Shown here: positions 15,425 through 23,611 of the stretch, one piece after another | Numbering within the stretch: the first letter of the stretch is position 1 | Layout: each line of letters starts with the position of its first letter | Assembly (NCBI GenBank): GCA_046733355.1 | Contig: JBKPOZ010000028.1 | Location: forward strand, 7,543-71,542 | From: VAZQ01 sp046733355 | GTDB taxonomy: Bacteria > Pseudomonadota > Alphaproteobacteria > Rhizobiales > Xanthobacteraceae | Reading direction: 5' to 3' | Length of the DNA stretch: 64,000 bases | Program-made: the position numbers and the translations under genes | Notes under the pieces: generated by a model | What the model was told of the DNA's origin: nothing | Databases searched by the model: none | Seen by the model: only the letters and a program-made list of their open reading frames with translations

Positions 15425-16705
15425 TCACTTGTACGGCCGCAGAACGCGCTCGGCCTGCACCTGCGCCGAGTTGAGCGCCTCGTCGGGCTTCTGCTGGCCT
15501 GTGATCGCGGCCTGTACCGCATCGTTTACGATCTTGTAGATGCGCCCGTTCTCGTGCACGGAGAGCTCGGCCACCGCGTGTTGCAGCTGATCGCGCGCAA
15601 CGACGGCCTGCGGAAAACCCTTCACATATTCCTGCATCGCGGGTGTCTCGTAGGCGGCAGGCGTCACCGCGACATAGCCGGTCTTGATGCTCCATTCGGC
15701 CGCCCGTTCCGGCGTCGTGATCCACTGGATGAATTTCAGCGCGGCGCGCTGCTGCTCCGGCGAGGCCCCCTTGAAAATGTAGAAATTGCCGCCGCCGGTG
15801 GGCGAGCCACGGCGCTCCTTGGCAGGCAGCATGGCGACGCCAAAATCGAATCTGGCGCCGTCCTTCACGGCCGTGAGATTCCCCGTGGTGTGCCACATCA
15901 TCGCAGTCTTGCCTTCGAGAAAATCCGTCCGCAGGGTCGCCCAGTCGATGGTGCCGGTGGGCATCACCACATCCTTGCGCGAAAGATCGACCCAGTAGCC
16001 GAGCGCCTCGACGGTTTTCTTGGCACCGAGATAGACCTCGTTGCCGGCTTCGTTCATCAGCTTCTGCCCGTTCTGGATCGCAAGCGCCTGCAGCATCCAG
16101 TAGGCATAGCCCGTGGTCGGGATTTCCACTCCCCAGCGGGTGACATTGCCCACGCCGTCTTTCTTGACGAGCTTTTTGCCGAACTCGCGCATCTCCTCCC
16201 AGGTGCCCGGTGGCTTGTCGCGGTCGAGACCCGCATCCGCGAACGCCTCCTTGTTCCAATAGAGCACGATGGTGGAGCGCTGGAACGGAATGCTCCAGGT
16301 CTTGCCGCCGATACGGCCATTCTCCATGAACGCAGGATAGAAGCTTGCCAACCAGCTCTTGTCGGCAATCATGTCGTCGAACGGCACGATCGCGTTCTCG
16401 TCCATGAGTGTGAACGCGTCCGTGGAGAGGAGCACGCTCAGCTGCGGCGGCTGGCCGCCCTTCATCGCCGTCATCGCCTTGGTCATGGTGTCGGTGTAGT
16501 TGCCCGAGTACACCGCCTGCACGTTGATGTCCGGATTGTCCTTGTGAAAACGCGCCACCAGGTCGTCGATGATCTTCGGGATCGGGCCGCCGACCGCTAC
16601 CGGATAATACATCGTCAGGTCGACGGCAGGCGCAGGGCTCGTGCAAAGCATGGCAGCCGCAGTCAATGCGCCAACGGAAAGAAACCTGCAGGTATGGGCG
16701 GTCAT
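15425..16705 (-). CDS. Extracellular solute-binding protein (UgpB-like)
   Basis: The 426-residue periplasmic family 1 binding protein has a signal peptide (MTAHTCRFLSVGALTAAAML...APAVD). Typical UgpB blocks are VDLTMYYPVAVGGPIPKIIDDLVARFHKDNPDI, SGNYTDTMTKAMTAMKGG, WSIPFQRSTIVLYWNKEAF and PTGGGNFYIFKGASPEQQ. UgpB relatives bind glycerol-3-phosphate or its diesters, but sugar-binding proteins share the fold, so the ligand is not certain. It sits 26 bases after the ATPase gene. Confidence 0.88.
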   Translation of the reverse strand: MTAHTCRFLSVGALTAAAMLCTSPAPAVDLTMYYPVAVGGPIPKIIDDLVARFHKDNPDINVQAVYSGNYTDTMTKAMTAMKGGQPPQLSVLLSTDAFTLMDENAIVPFDDMIADKSWLASFYPAFMENGRIGGKTWSIPFQRSTIVLYWNKEAFADAGLDRDKPPGTWEEMREFGKKLVKKDGVGNVTRWGVEIPTTGYAYWMLQALAIQNGQKLMNEAGNEVYLGAKKTVEALGYWVDLSRKDVVMPTGTIDWATLRTDFLEGKTAMMWHTTGNLTAVKDGARFDFGVAMLPAKERRGSPTGGGNFYIFKGASPEQQRAALKFIQWITTPERAAEWSIKTGYVAVTPAAYETPAMQEYVKGFPQAVVARDQLQHAVAELSVHENGRIYKIVNDAVQAAITGQQKPDEALNSAQVQAERVLRPYK

Positions 16706-16731
16706 TGCGTCTCTTCCTTCACGTTACCGCA

Positions 16732-17757
16732 TCAGGGTCGCGCCGCAGCGAGCGCGACTACGGTCACCGTGCCGTCATCGAGCCGCGCGCCGGTTTTTTT
16801 GTCGAACCGGTGCACGTGCTCCGGCGACCAGTCCAGCTCTACCATGCTGCCGGTGCGGTAGGGGCTGAATCCCGCCTGACGAAATGCCGCAGGGCGGCCC
16901 TCGACGTCGCACAGCACGATGCTTTCGGCACCGAGATGCTCCACCGCTGTGACCTTTGCCGGAATGCCCCCATGCGGCACAACACGGAGATGCTCGGGCC
17001 GAATGCCAAGCAGCGCGTCGTTCTCGTCCGGCAGCAGATTCATGGGCGGCGTGCCGATGAACCGCGCTGCAAAGGCGGTGGCAGGCCGGTTGTACAACTC
17101 CTGCGGAGGCCCGTTTTGCTCGATCTTGCCATCGCGCATGAGCACAATCCGGTCCGCCATGGTCATCGCCTCGGTCTGATCATGGGTGACATAGATCATG
17201 GTCATGCCGAGTCGCTGCTGCAGGGCGCGGATTTCCGCGCGCATCTCGTGCCGTAGCTTCGCGTCGAGATTGGATAACGGCTCGTCCATCAAACAAACCG
17301 GGGCTTCCGCAATGATCGCCCGGCCGAGCGCAACGCGCTGGCGTTGCCCGCCGGAGAGCTGCGCGGGTTTTCGTTCCAGGAGCCCTTCGAGGCCGACAAT
17401 GTCGGCAACCCGCTTAAGCCGAGCCCGGCATTCTGCGCGCGGAACGCGCCGCGCGCGCAAGCCGAAGATGATGTTCTCCGCGACCGTGAGATGTGGGAAG
17501 AGCGCATAGGACTGGAACACCATGGCGATGCGCCGCTCGCCAGGCGGCAAATGCGTCACGTCCCGGCCCGCAATCGTGATTTTGCCCGTATCCGCCTGTT
17601 CGAGGCCCGCAATCAGCCGCAGCGTTGTCGACTTCCCGCAGCCGGAGGGGCCGAGCAGGACGAGCAGTTCACCGGCGGCCGCGTTCAGGTTGATGTCCTC
17701 GACGGCGCGCGCGGCCCCCCAGCGTTTCGATACGCCTGTGAGCACGATCTCGGACAT
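16732..17757 (-). CDS. ABC transporter ATP-binding protein (UgpC/MalK-like)
   Basis: The 341-residue ATPase has Walker A GPSGCGKST, Q-loop MVFQSYALFPHLTV, signature LSGGQRQRVALGRAI, Walker B CLMDEPLSNLDAKLR and H-loop YVTHDQTEAMT. A C-terminal TOBE-like regulatory domain (LLGIRPEHLRVVP) is also present. This is the CUT1 type that powers sugar or glycerol-phosphate import. ATG 17757 (MSEIVLTGVSKRWG) is chosen because homology begins there. It is the first gene of the operon and diverges from mscL, 119 bases away. Confidence 0.9.
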   Translation of the reverse strand: MSEIVLTGVSKRWGAARAVEDINLNAAAGELLVLLGPSGCGKSTTLRLIAGLEQADTGKITIAGRDVTHLPPGERRIAMVFQSYALFPHLTVAENIIFGLRARRVPRAECRARLKRVADIVGLEGLLERKPAQLSGGQRQRVALGRAIIAEAPVCLMDEPLSNLDAKLRHEMRAEIRALQQRLGMTMIYVTHDQTEAMTMADRIVLMRDGKIEQNGPPQELYNRPATAFAARFIGTPPMNLLPDENDALLGIRPEHLRVVPHGGIPAKVTAVEHLGAESIVLCDVEGRPAAFRQAGFSPYRTGSMVELDWSPEHVHRFDKKTGARLDDGTVTVVALAAARP

Positions 17758-17876
17758 CAATGGGACTCGCGCGCGCGTTTTCGGTTGGATCAGGTTAGCG
17801 TTGCGTGTCCGGGGATGACAAGTTTTGGCTCGAGTTGGTTTAGGATGTGGTTTGAATGCTGCGATGGGTGAGCGCA

Positions 17877-18281
17877 ATGTGGCAGGAATTCAAGAAATTT
17901 GCGATGCGCGGCAATGTGGTGGATCTCGCCGTCGGCGTCATTATTGGCGCGGCCTTCGGCGGCATTGTCTCCTCGCTCGTCAATGACCTGATCATGCCCA
18001 TCATCGGTGCCATCACCGGTGGGCTTGATTTCTCGAATTATTACCTGCCGCTGAGCTCGCATGTGGAGAAAGGCCTGTCCTATGCGGACGCAAAGAAGCA
18101 GGGTGCGGTGCTGGGCTGGGGACAGTTCCTCACCGTCGCCCTCAACTTCTTCATCGTTGCCTGGGTGCTTTTCCTGGCAATCAAGGGCATCAACAAGCTG
18201 CATCTGCAGGAGCCACCGCCACCGAGCGTCAACCCGGAAGTGCAGCTTCTCGCCGAAATCCGGGATTTGCTTAAGCGCTGA
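17877..18281 (+). CDS. mscL: Large-conductance mechanosensitive channel MscL
   Basis: The 134-residue protein has the diagnostic FKKFAMRGNVVDLAVGVIIGAAFGGIVSSLVNDLIMP (TM1 pore helix), a periplasmic loop, TM2 (VALNFFIVAWVLFLAIKGINKL) and a C-terminal helical bundle (PEVQLLAEIRDLLKR). It opens under membrane tension to release solutes on osmotic downshock. ATG 17877 (MWQEFKKF) gives the usual length; an upstream ATG at 17856 adds seven residues. Confidence 0.95.
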   Translation: MWQEFKKFAMRGNVVDLAVGVIIGAAFGGIVSSLVNDLIMPIIGAITGGLDFSNYYLPLSSHVEKGLSYADAKKQGAVLGWGQFLTVALNFFIVAWVLFLAIKGINKLHLQEPPPPSVNPEVQLLAEIRDLLKR

Positions 18282-18328
18282 ATGAGTTGAGCCCAGCGAA
18301 ATCTAACATCCAAGTTTCTGATTCAAGC

Positions 18329-19222
18329 TCAGCTGGCGGCGGGGGTGTCTCTCTCCCGTTCCGCAACCGCACGTGCAATGGCAAGCGTGCGGCGCGCCAT
18401 ATCCGCATGCAGCCGCTCGACCATGCGGCCTTCGATCTGCACCACCCCCTTGTTGCGGTTCTCGGGCAGATCGAAGACGGCGATCAGCTTGCTTGCCTCC
18501 TCGATCTCCTGGGTGGTCGGCGAGAAAGCGGTATTGCAGGGGCCGATCTGGCTGGGATGAATCAGGGTCTTGCCGTCGAAGCCCATCTCACGCCCCTGCT
18601 TGCATTCGCGCGCAAAGCCTTCGGCATCGCCGAGGTTGTTGTACACGCCATCGATGATATCGAGACCGAATGCGCGCGCGGCCGCGAGGCAAGTCATGAG
18701 CCAGGGCAGCATGGGTGCGCGTCCGGGCGTGATCCGCGCGCGCGTATCCTTGGCCAGATCGTTGGTGCCCATGACAAACGCGGCGAGCCGCGTTTCCACG
18801 TCCTCTGCGGCTGCCGCGATTTTCGGGGCGTTGAGCATAGCGAGCGGCGTCTCCATCATGGCCCAGACGCGGATGCGATGCTCGGCGCTGATGTCGACGA
18901 GCCGGTCTGCGACATCCTGCAGGTGCCGCGGATCGGAGATTTTGGGCACCAGCACCGCGTCCGGTTTGACCTTCGCGACTGCATTGATGTCCTCGAGCCA
19001 CCACGGGCTCTCGAGACCGTTGATGCGCACGATCACCTCGCGCGCGCCGAACCCGCCGGCAGTCACCTCCTCGCAAACCTGCTTGCGCGCGGCGGCCTTT
19101 GCCTCCGGCGCAACGGAGTCTTCGAGATCGAGAATCACGGCATCGACCGGCAGCGCGCGCGCTTTCGCAATCGCACGCGCATTCGCGCCCGGCATGTAGA
19201 GAACGCTCCGGTGCGGACGCAT
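18329..19222 (-). CDS. CoA ester lyase (HpcH/HpaI aldolase, citrate-lyase beta/malyl-CoA lyase family)
   Basis: The 297-residue protein has the (beta/alpha)8 family blocks: RPHRSVLYMPGANARAIAKA, DAVILDLEDSVAPEAKAAAR, the metal-ligand region VWAMMETPLAMLN, FVMGTNDLAKDT and GREMGFDGKTLIHPSQIGPCN. Such enzymes cleave or hydrolyse malyl-, methylmalyl- or citramalyl-CoA. With the mesaconyl-CoA hydratase gene 4.4 kb away, a role in the ethylmalonyl-CoA pathway or methylmalyl-CoA metabolism is plausible but inferred. Confidence 0.88.
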   Translation of the reverse strand: MRPHRSVLYMPGANARAIAKARALPVDAVILDLEDSVAPEAKAAARKQVCEEVTAGGFGAREVIVRINGLESPWWLEDINAVAKVKPDAVLVPKISDPRHLQDVADRLVDISAEHRIRVWAMMETPLAMLNAPKIAAAAEDVETRLAAFVMGTNDLAKDTRARITPGRAPMLPWLMTCLAAARAFGLDIIDGVYNNLGDAEGFARECKQGREMGFDGKTLIHPSQIGPCNTAFSPTTQEIEEASKLIAVFDLPENRNKGVVQIEGRMVERLHADMARRTLAIARAVAERERDTPAAS

Positions 19223-19224
19223 TG

Positions 19225-19317
19225 TCAGATATCAGTAATCAGGGATCAGGCATCAGGAATCGCAGTATGCATCGCGCCAGCCAAACTGATTCCTGACACC
19301 TGATTCCTGATACCTGG
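19225..19317. repeat. ATCAGG-type direct and inverted repeats
   Basis: The spacer between asd and the CoA ester lyase gene contains several ATCAGG/AATCAG units on one side (19231-19261) and their complements CCTGAT/TTCCTGA on the other (19289-19320). They can fold into a long imperfect hairpin. Confidence 0.65.
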
Positions 19318-20352
19318 TCAGGCGGCCTTGCGTTTCGCCGTTATCAGATTGCGGTTGATCAGGCTCTCCGCGATCTGCACCGCATTGAGCGCTGCGCCCT
19401 TCCGCAGGTTGTCGGATACGCACCACAGCACGAGACCATGCTCAACGGTCGGATCCTCGCGGATGCGGCTGATGTAGGTCGCGTCCTCGCCGGCGGCCTC
19501 GTAGGGCGTCGCATAACCGCCGGCCTCGCGCTTGTCGATGACGAGGCAGCCCGGTGCAGTGCGCAGCACTTCGCGTGCCTCGTCTGCGGTGATCGGATTC
19601 GCGAACTCGATGTTTACCGCCTCGGAATGTCCGACGAAGACGGGGACCCGCACGCAGGTGGCAACCACCTTGATCTTCGGGTCGAGAATCTTCTTGGTCT
19701 CCGCCACCATCTTCCATTCTTCCTTGGTGAAGCCGTCGTCCATGAAGACATCGATGTGCGGGATCACATTGAAGGCAATGCGCTTCGTGAATTTCTTCGC
19801 GGCGACCTCGTCGAGCGTGTACACGGATTTCGTCTGCGCGAAGAGCTCGTCCATGGCGTCCTTGCCGGCGCCGGACACCGATTGATAGGTCGCAACTACG
19901 ACGCGCGTGATGCGAGCCCGGTCGTGCAGCGGCTTGAGCGCAACGACAAGCTGCGCGGTCGAGCAGTTCGGATTGGCGATGATGCCCTTCTTGCGAAAGG
20001 ATGCGGCGGCGGCGCCGTTGACCTCCGGCACGACGAGCGGAACATCAGGGTCGTAGCGCCAGCACGAGGAGTTATCGATGACCACGGCGCCGGCCGCCGC
20101 GATCCTGGGCGACCATTCCTTGGAAACCGCGGACCCTGCCGACATGAGGCAGATGTCGGTATCTGAAAAATCGAAATGCTCGAGTGCCTTGCTCTTGAGC
20201 GTGCGGTCGCCATAGGAAACCTCGGTGCCGAGGCTGCGGCGGGAAGCAAGCGCCACAACCTCGTCTGCCGCAAAGGAACGCTCGGCGAGGACCGAGAGCA
20301 TCTCGCGCCCGACATTGCCGGTAGCACCCACCACCGCGACCTTGTAACCCAT
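19318..20352 (-). CDS. asd: Aspartate-semialdehyde dehydrogenase
   Basis: The 344-residue enzyme makes aspartate semialdehyde from aspartyl phosphate with NADPH, for lysine, threonine and methionine synthesis and peptidoglycan. The N-terminal NADP motif is VAVVGATGNVGREMLSVL. The catalytic Cys is in IIANPNCSTAQLVVAL, followed by YQSVSGAGKDAMDEL, and the C-terminal His region is CVRVPVFVGHSEAVNIEF. ATG 20352 gives the family start MGYKVAVVG. It lies near leuB, as is usual in rhizobia. Confidence 0.96.
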   Translation of the reverse strand: MGYKVAVVGATGNVGREMLSVLAERSFAADEVVALASRRSLGTEVSYGDRTLKSKALEHFDFSDTDICLMSAGSAVSKEWSPRIAAAGAVVIDNSSCWRYDPDVPLVVPEVNGAAAASFRKKGIIANPNCSTAQLVVALKPLHDRARITRVVVATYQSVSGAGKDAMDELFAQTKSVYTLDEVAAKKFTKRIAFNVIPHIDVFMDDGFTKEEWKMVAETKKILDPKIKVVATCVRVPVFVGHSEAVNIEFANPITADEAREVLRTAPGCLVIDKREAGGYATPYEAAGEDATYISRIREDPTVEHGLVLWCVSDNLRKGAALNAVQIAESLINRNLITAKRKAA

Positions 20353-20569
20353 CGTTAACTCCGAAAAGCCTGGCATTTCCCGCTATGGCACGGGAGCGCT
20401 TCTAGGCGAGAAAGCATCGGCTGACAACGTTGATTAAGTGGAACAGCTAATGCTGTTTCCCGCGTGCAACACAACACATAAATCAGCAAGACCATGACCC
20501 CGCATAGAGACTTCAGACATATTCCGGCTGCAAACTCGTGAGTCGGTGCAAGAACCAGGAGTTTCGGCG

Positions 20570-20917
20570 ATGGTAGCTGCAAAATGGGCGACCCTGTTGG
20601 GCGCATTCGCCATCGCTTACGCCATAGCAGCGCCGGCTCCGGCTTTCGCACAGAACGAGCCGCGCGTGGTCTACATCAAAAAGCGGGCATACTCCGCCAA
20701 TCGCGCTCGCTCGCGCATCGTTGTGGTTCCGCGCTCCTTCCTCGATGCGGGCACGGAAGTGCTCCCGGGCGACCGCAAGTTCACGGACTACGCCTACCCG
20801 CCGACCCACCAGCCTCTCGACGTGGTGACCAATACGGGCGGGCGTGTCGGCTGGCACCGTTCTCCCCTGCCCGGCCCGTTCGATCTGCCGAGCAACCGCA
20901 ATCCTTTCGGCTGGTAA
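20570..20917 (+). CDS. Small secreted hypothetical protein (115 aa)
   Basis: ATG 20570 follows AGGAG. A clear signal peptide (MVAAKWATLLGAFAIAYAIAAPAPAFA, cut before QNEP) leads to a mature basic domain: RVVYIKKRAYSANRARSRIVVVPRSF, LDAGTEVLPGDRKFTDYAYPP and GRVGWHRSPLPGPFDLP. I believe similar secreted proteins of unknown function are widespread in Bradyrhizobium relatives. No catalytic motif is visible. It converges with leuB across a palindromic repeat. Confidence 0.75.
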   Translation: MVAAKWATLLGAFAIAYAIAAPAPAFAQNEPRVVYIKKRAYSANRARSRIVVVPRSFLDAGTEVLPGDRKFTDYAYPPTHQPLDVVTNTGGRVGWHRSPLPGPFDLPSNRNPFGW

Positions 20918-20934
20918 GCGTCACATCCCGGCAT

Positions 20935-21022
20935 GTCATCGCCCGCGCAGGCGGGCGATCCAATAATCATCCGCAATAGAAGAATCGACGCGTACTGGAT
21001 ACCCGCTTTCGCGGGTATGACA
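20935..21022. repeat. Palindromic repeat, CCCGC-AAGCGGG family, second copy
   Basis: Hairpin TCGCCCGCGCAGGCGGGCGA, a 42-base spacer, then TACCCGCTTTCGCGGGTA. It lies exactly between the convergent secreted-protein and leuB genes. Confidence 0.7.
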
Positions 21023-21041
21023 GGCGAGAGAACGCGATCCA

Positions 21042-22154
21042 TCACGCCGCGAGTCGATCCAGCTCCTCGATGATCGCGCTTCCCATCTGCGAGGTCGTGA
21101 CGACCTTGGCGCCTTCCGATTTGATATCCGCGGTCCGCAACCCCCTTGCAAGCACGCCGGCGATAGCGCACTCGACCAAGTCGGCCTCCGCCCCCATGCC
21201 GAACGAATAGCGCAGCGCCATCGCGAACGAAGCCAGCATGGCGATGGGATTGGCGATGCCCTTGCCGGCGATATCAGGGGCCGACCCGTGCACCGGCTCA
21301 TAAAGCGCCCTGCGCTTCTTTGTCTGCGAATCGACTTCGCCCAGTGAGGCGGAAGGCAGCATCCCGAGCGAGCCGGTCAGGGTAGCGGCGATGTCGGAGA
21401 GCACGTCACCGAAAAGGTTGTCGGCGACGATGACATCGAACTGCTTGGGCCAGCGCACGAGCTGCATGGCGCCGGCATCTGCGAGCTGGTGCTCGAGGGT
21501 GACGTCGCTGAACTCGCGGCCATGCAGCTGCTCGATGACCTCGTGCCACAGCACGCCCGTCTTCATGACGTTGCGCTTCTCCATTGAGGTGACCTTATTG
21601 CGCCGCTTGCGCGCCAGCTCGAAGGCCACCCGGCCGATGCGCTCGATCTCGTACGTCTCGTACACCTGCGTGTCGACCGCACGCTTCTGCCCGTTGCCGA
21701 GATCGGTGATCGTCTTCGGCTCGCCGAAATAAACTCCGCCGGTGAGCTCGCGCAGAATAATGATATCGAGACCGTCGACCACCTCGCGTTTCAGGCTTGA
21801 TGACTCGGCAAGTGCCGGGTAGCACACCGCCGGCCGGATATTGGCAAACAGACCGAGGTCCTTGCGCAGGCGCAGCAGCCCCCCTTCAGGCCTCACCTCG
21901 TAAGGCACCTTGTCCCACTTTGGACCGCCCACCGCACCGAAAATAATGGCGTCCGCGTTTTTCGCCTTGGCTACGGTTTCATCTGTTACGGACACACGGT
22001 GAGCGTCGTAACAGCGGCCCCCGACCAGCGCCTCCTCTACGTCAAAACGAACCTTTCCGTTCTTGTTCATCCACGCGATGAGCTTTTTCACCTCGCCCAT
22101 GACCTCGGGGCCGATGCCATCGCCCGGCAACAGCAGGAGCCTGTAATTGCCCAT
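21042..22154 (-). CDS. leuB: 3-isopropylmalate dehydrogenase
   Basis: The 370-residue NAD-dependent beta-decarboxylating dehydrogenase of leucine synthesis starts MGNYRLLLLPGDGIGPEVM. It has FGAVGGPKWD, LRKDLGLFANIRPA, ELTGGVYFGEP, TSMEKRNVMKTG, the metal-binding VADNLFGDVLSDIAATLTGSLGMLPSAS, and EPVHGSAPDIAGKGIANPIA. The length is normal. It lies downstream of a molybdoenzyme gene on the same strand, and asd is also nearby. Confidence 0.97.
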   Translation of the reverse strand: MGNYRLLLLPGDGIGPEVMGEVKKLIAWMNKNGKVRFDVEEALVGGRCYDAHRVSVTDETVAKAKNADAIIFGAVGGPKWDKVPYEVRPEGGLLRLRKDLGLFANIRPAVCYPALAESSSLKREVVDGLDIIILRELTGGVYFGEPKTITDLGNGQKRAVDTQVYETYEIERIGRVAFELARKRRNKVTSMEKRNVMKTGVLWHEVIEQLHGREFSDVTLEHQLADAGAMQLVRWPKQFDVIVADNLFGDVLSDIAATLTGSLGMLPSASLGEVDSQTKKRRALYEPVHGSAPDIAGKGIANPIAMLASFAMALRYSFGMGAEADLVECAIAGVLARGLRTADIKSEGAKVVTTSQMGSAIIEELDRLAA

Positions 22155-22171
22155 CACTTCTCGCGTTCCGT

Positions 22172-22948
22172 TCAGATGCCGCTGAACCAGTTGTAGCCCT
22201 GGTCCTCCCAGTAGCCGCCAAGGTATTTGTTGGTCACGGCCAGCTCCATCACATATTTCGGGTTCTTGAACCCGAGCTTCGTGGGGATGCGCACCCGCAT
22301 GGGAAAGCCGTACTTCCGCGGCAGAATCTGTCCGTCGAACTGGAACGTCATTTGCGTCTGCGGATGCAGCGCGGTGGCCATGTCGATCGAGGTGGAATAA
22401 CCCTCGGCACAACGGAACCACACATATTTGGCGCGCGTATCAGCGCCAATGCGGCGCAGGAACTCACGCAGCGGGGTTCCCGTCCATTTGCCGATGGCGC
22501 TCCAGCCCTCGACGCAGACAAGACGCGTAATCTGGGTTTCCTGCGGCAAGGCATAGAGCTCGTCGAGGGTCCAGGACTTCTTGTCGTCGACCAGTCCGCC
22601 GACGAGCAGCTTGTAGTCTTCCTTGTCGACTTCGGGCGCCTCCTCTTCGGGATAATAGCCGTTGAATCGGAACGGCCGCATGATTGCGCTTTCCGGGTAA
22701 GTCGGCGCGAGCTTGTCGGGACGGAAGAGCCAGCCCTGCACCTCGTCATTGAACCGTGAAATCTTCCTCAGCACTCTGTCTGCCGCATCACTGTCGCGCA
22801 TATCGCAGCCGGTCAGGAACGCGAGGGCGCCGAGGCCCGCCCCCGCGCGCAGGAAGCGGCGACGCACGGGATCGGGCATCAGCTTGGCCGCATCGCGAAC
22901 CAGAAGCGTCGCATCAGAAGCAGATAAAAGATTGCGCCGGAATAGCAT
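22172..22948 (-). CDS. Periplasmic molybdopterin-dependent oxidoreductase (sulfite oxidase/MsrP-like)
   Basis: The 258-residue protein has a Tat-type leader (PVRRRFLRAGAGLGALAFLTGC; the final Cys could also serve as a lipobox) and an SUOX-fold domain. LVCVEGWSAIGKWTGTPLREFL supplies the Cys that would bind molybdenum. RCAEGYSTSIDMATAL and the C-terminal VRIPTKLGFKNPKYVMELAV complete the domain. It is related to MsrP/YedY, which repairs periplasmic methionine sulfoxide, but the real substrate is open. A cytochrome b gene lies 14 bases upstream on the same strand and probably supplies electrons. Confidence 0.85.
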   Translation of the reverse strand: MLFRRNLLSASDATLLVRDAAKLMPDPVRRRFLRAGAGLGALAFLTGCDMRDSDAADRVLRKISRFNDEVQGWLFRPDKLAPTYPESAIMRPFRFNGYYPEEEAPEVDKEDYKLLVGGLVDDKKSWTLDELYALPQETQITRLVCVEGWSAIGKWTGTPLREFLRRIGADTRAKYVWFRCAEGYSTSIDMATALHPQTQMTFQFDGQILPRKYGFPMRVRIPTKLGFKNPKYVMELAVTNKYLGGYWEDQGYNWFSGI

Positions 22949-22962
22949 GCGTTTTGCTGGCC

Positions 22963-23589
22963 TCAGCGGCCCGTGATCATGGCGCGCAGGCTTGTTGGCA
23001 CCAGCAATGCCATGCCCACGTGAATGACGAGAAAGCCCACGATGGTCGCCATCGCGAAAAAATGCACGTAGCGCGCAGTATCATAGCCTCCAAATAATGC
23101 CGTCAGCTCCTGAAACTGGACCGGCTTCCAGATGGCGAGCCCGGAAAGTACGAGCACGAGACCGGCAATGAGAACGCCCACATAGAAGAGCTTCTGCACC
23201 GCATTATATGCCGAAAGGTCTGCATGGGAGAGCCTGCCGCGAAGCGCGGCGCGCAGGTCAGCAAGCACGTTTGCTGCGCGGATGGGAAGGAGCCTGCGCC
23301 GGAAGCGGCCCGTCGCGATCCCATATAGAACATAGAGAAGCCCATTAATTCCAAACAGCCACATGGCGGCAAAATGCCAGAGCAGCGCGCCGGCAAGCCA
23401 CCCGCCCAGCGTGATCGAAGGCGGGAAGACGAATGAGAAAAGCGGCGATGCATTATAGATTTCCCAACCGGAGCCGATCATGAGGGCCACAGCGAGGACA
23501 TTGATCCAGTGGGTCAGGCGCACCCACAATGGATGAACGACTGCGGACTCAAATTGTACCTCGGCGGACGGCAGGGCATGGGTGGACAT
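22963..23589 (-). CDS. Cytochrome b (b561/Ni-Fe hydrogenase type), partner of the molybdoenzyme
   Basis: The 208-residue membrane protein has four hydrophobic segments with heme-ligand histidines: VRLTHWINVLAVALMIGSG, LLWHFAAMWLFGINGLLYVLYG and VHFFAMATIVGFLVIHVGMAL. ATG 23589 (MSTHALPSAEVQFES) is preferred to an in-frame upstream start at 23688. It should pass quinol electrons to the molybdenum protein encoded 14 bases downstream. It is not the MsrQ heme-protein family by appearance but fills the same place. Confidence 0.83.
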   Translation of the reverse strand: MSTHALPSAEVQFESAVVHPLWVRLTHWINVLAVALMIGSGWEIYNASPLFSFVFPPSITLGGWLAGALLWHFAAMWLFGINGLLYVLYGIATGRFRRRLLPIRAANVLADLRAALRGRLSHADLSAYNAVQKLFYVGVLIAGLVLVLSGLAIWKPVQFQELTALFGGYDTARYVHFFAMATIVGFLVIHVGMALLVPTSLRAMITGR

Positions 23590-23611
23590 GAACTCAAAAT
23601 AGGAAATCAAG

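Noticed and set aside
15272..16861. 529-codon plus-strand frame
   Set aside because: It lies opposite the UgpB-like gene, which has full family motifs and a signal peptide.
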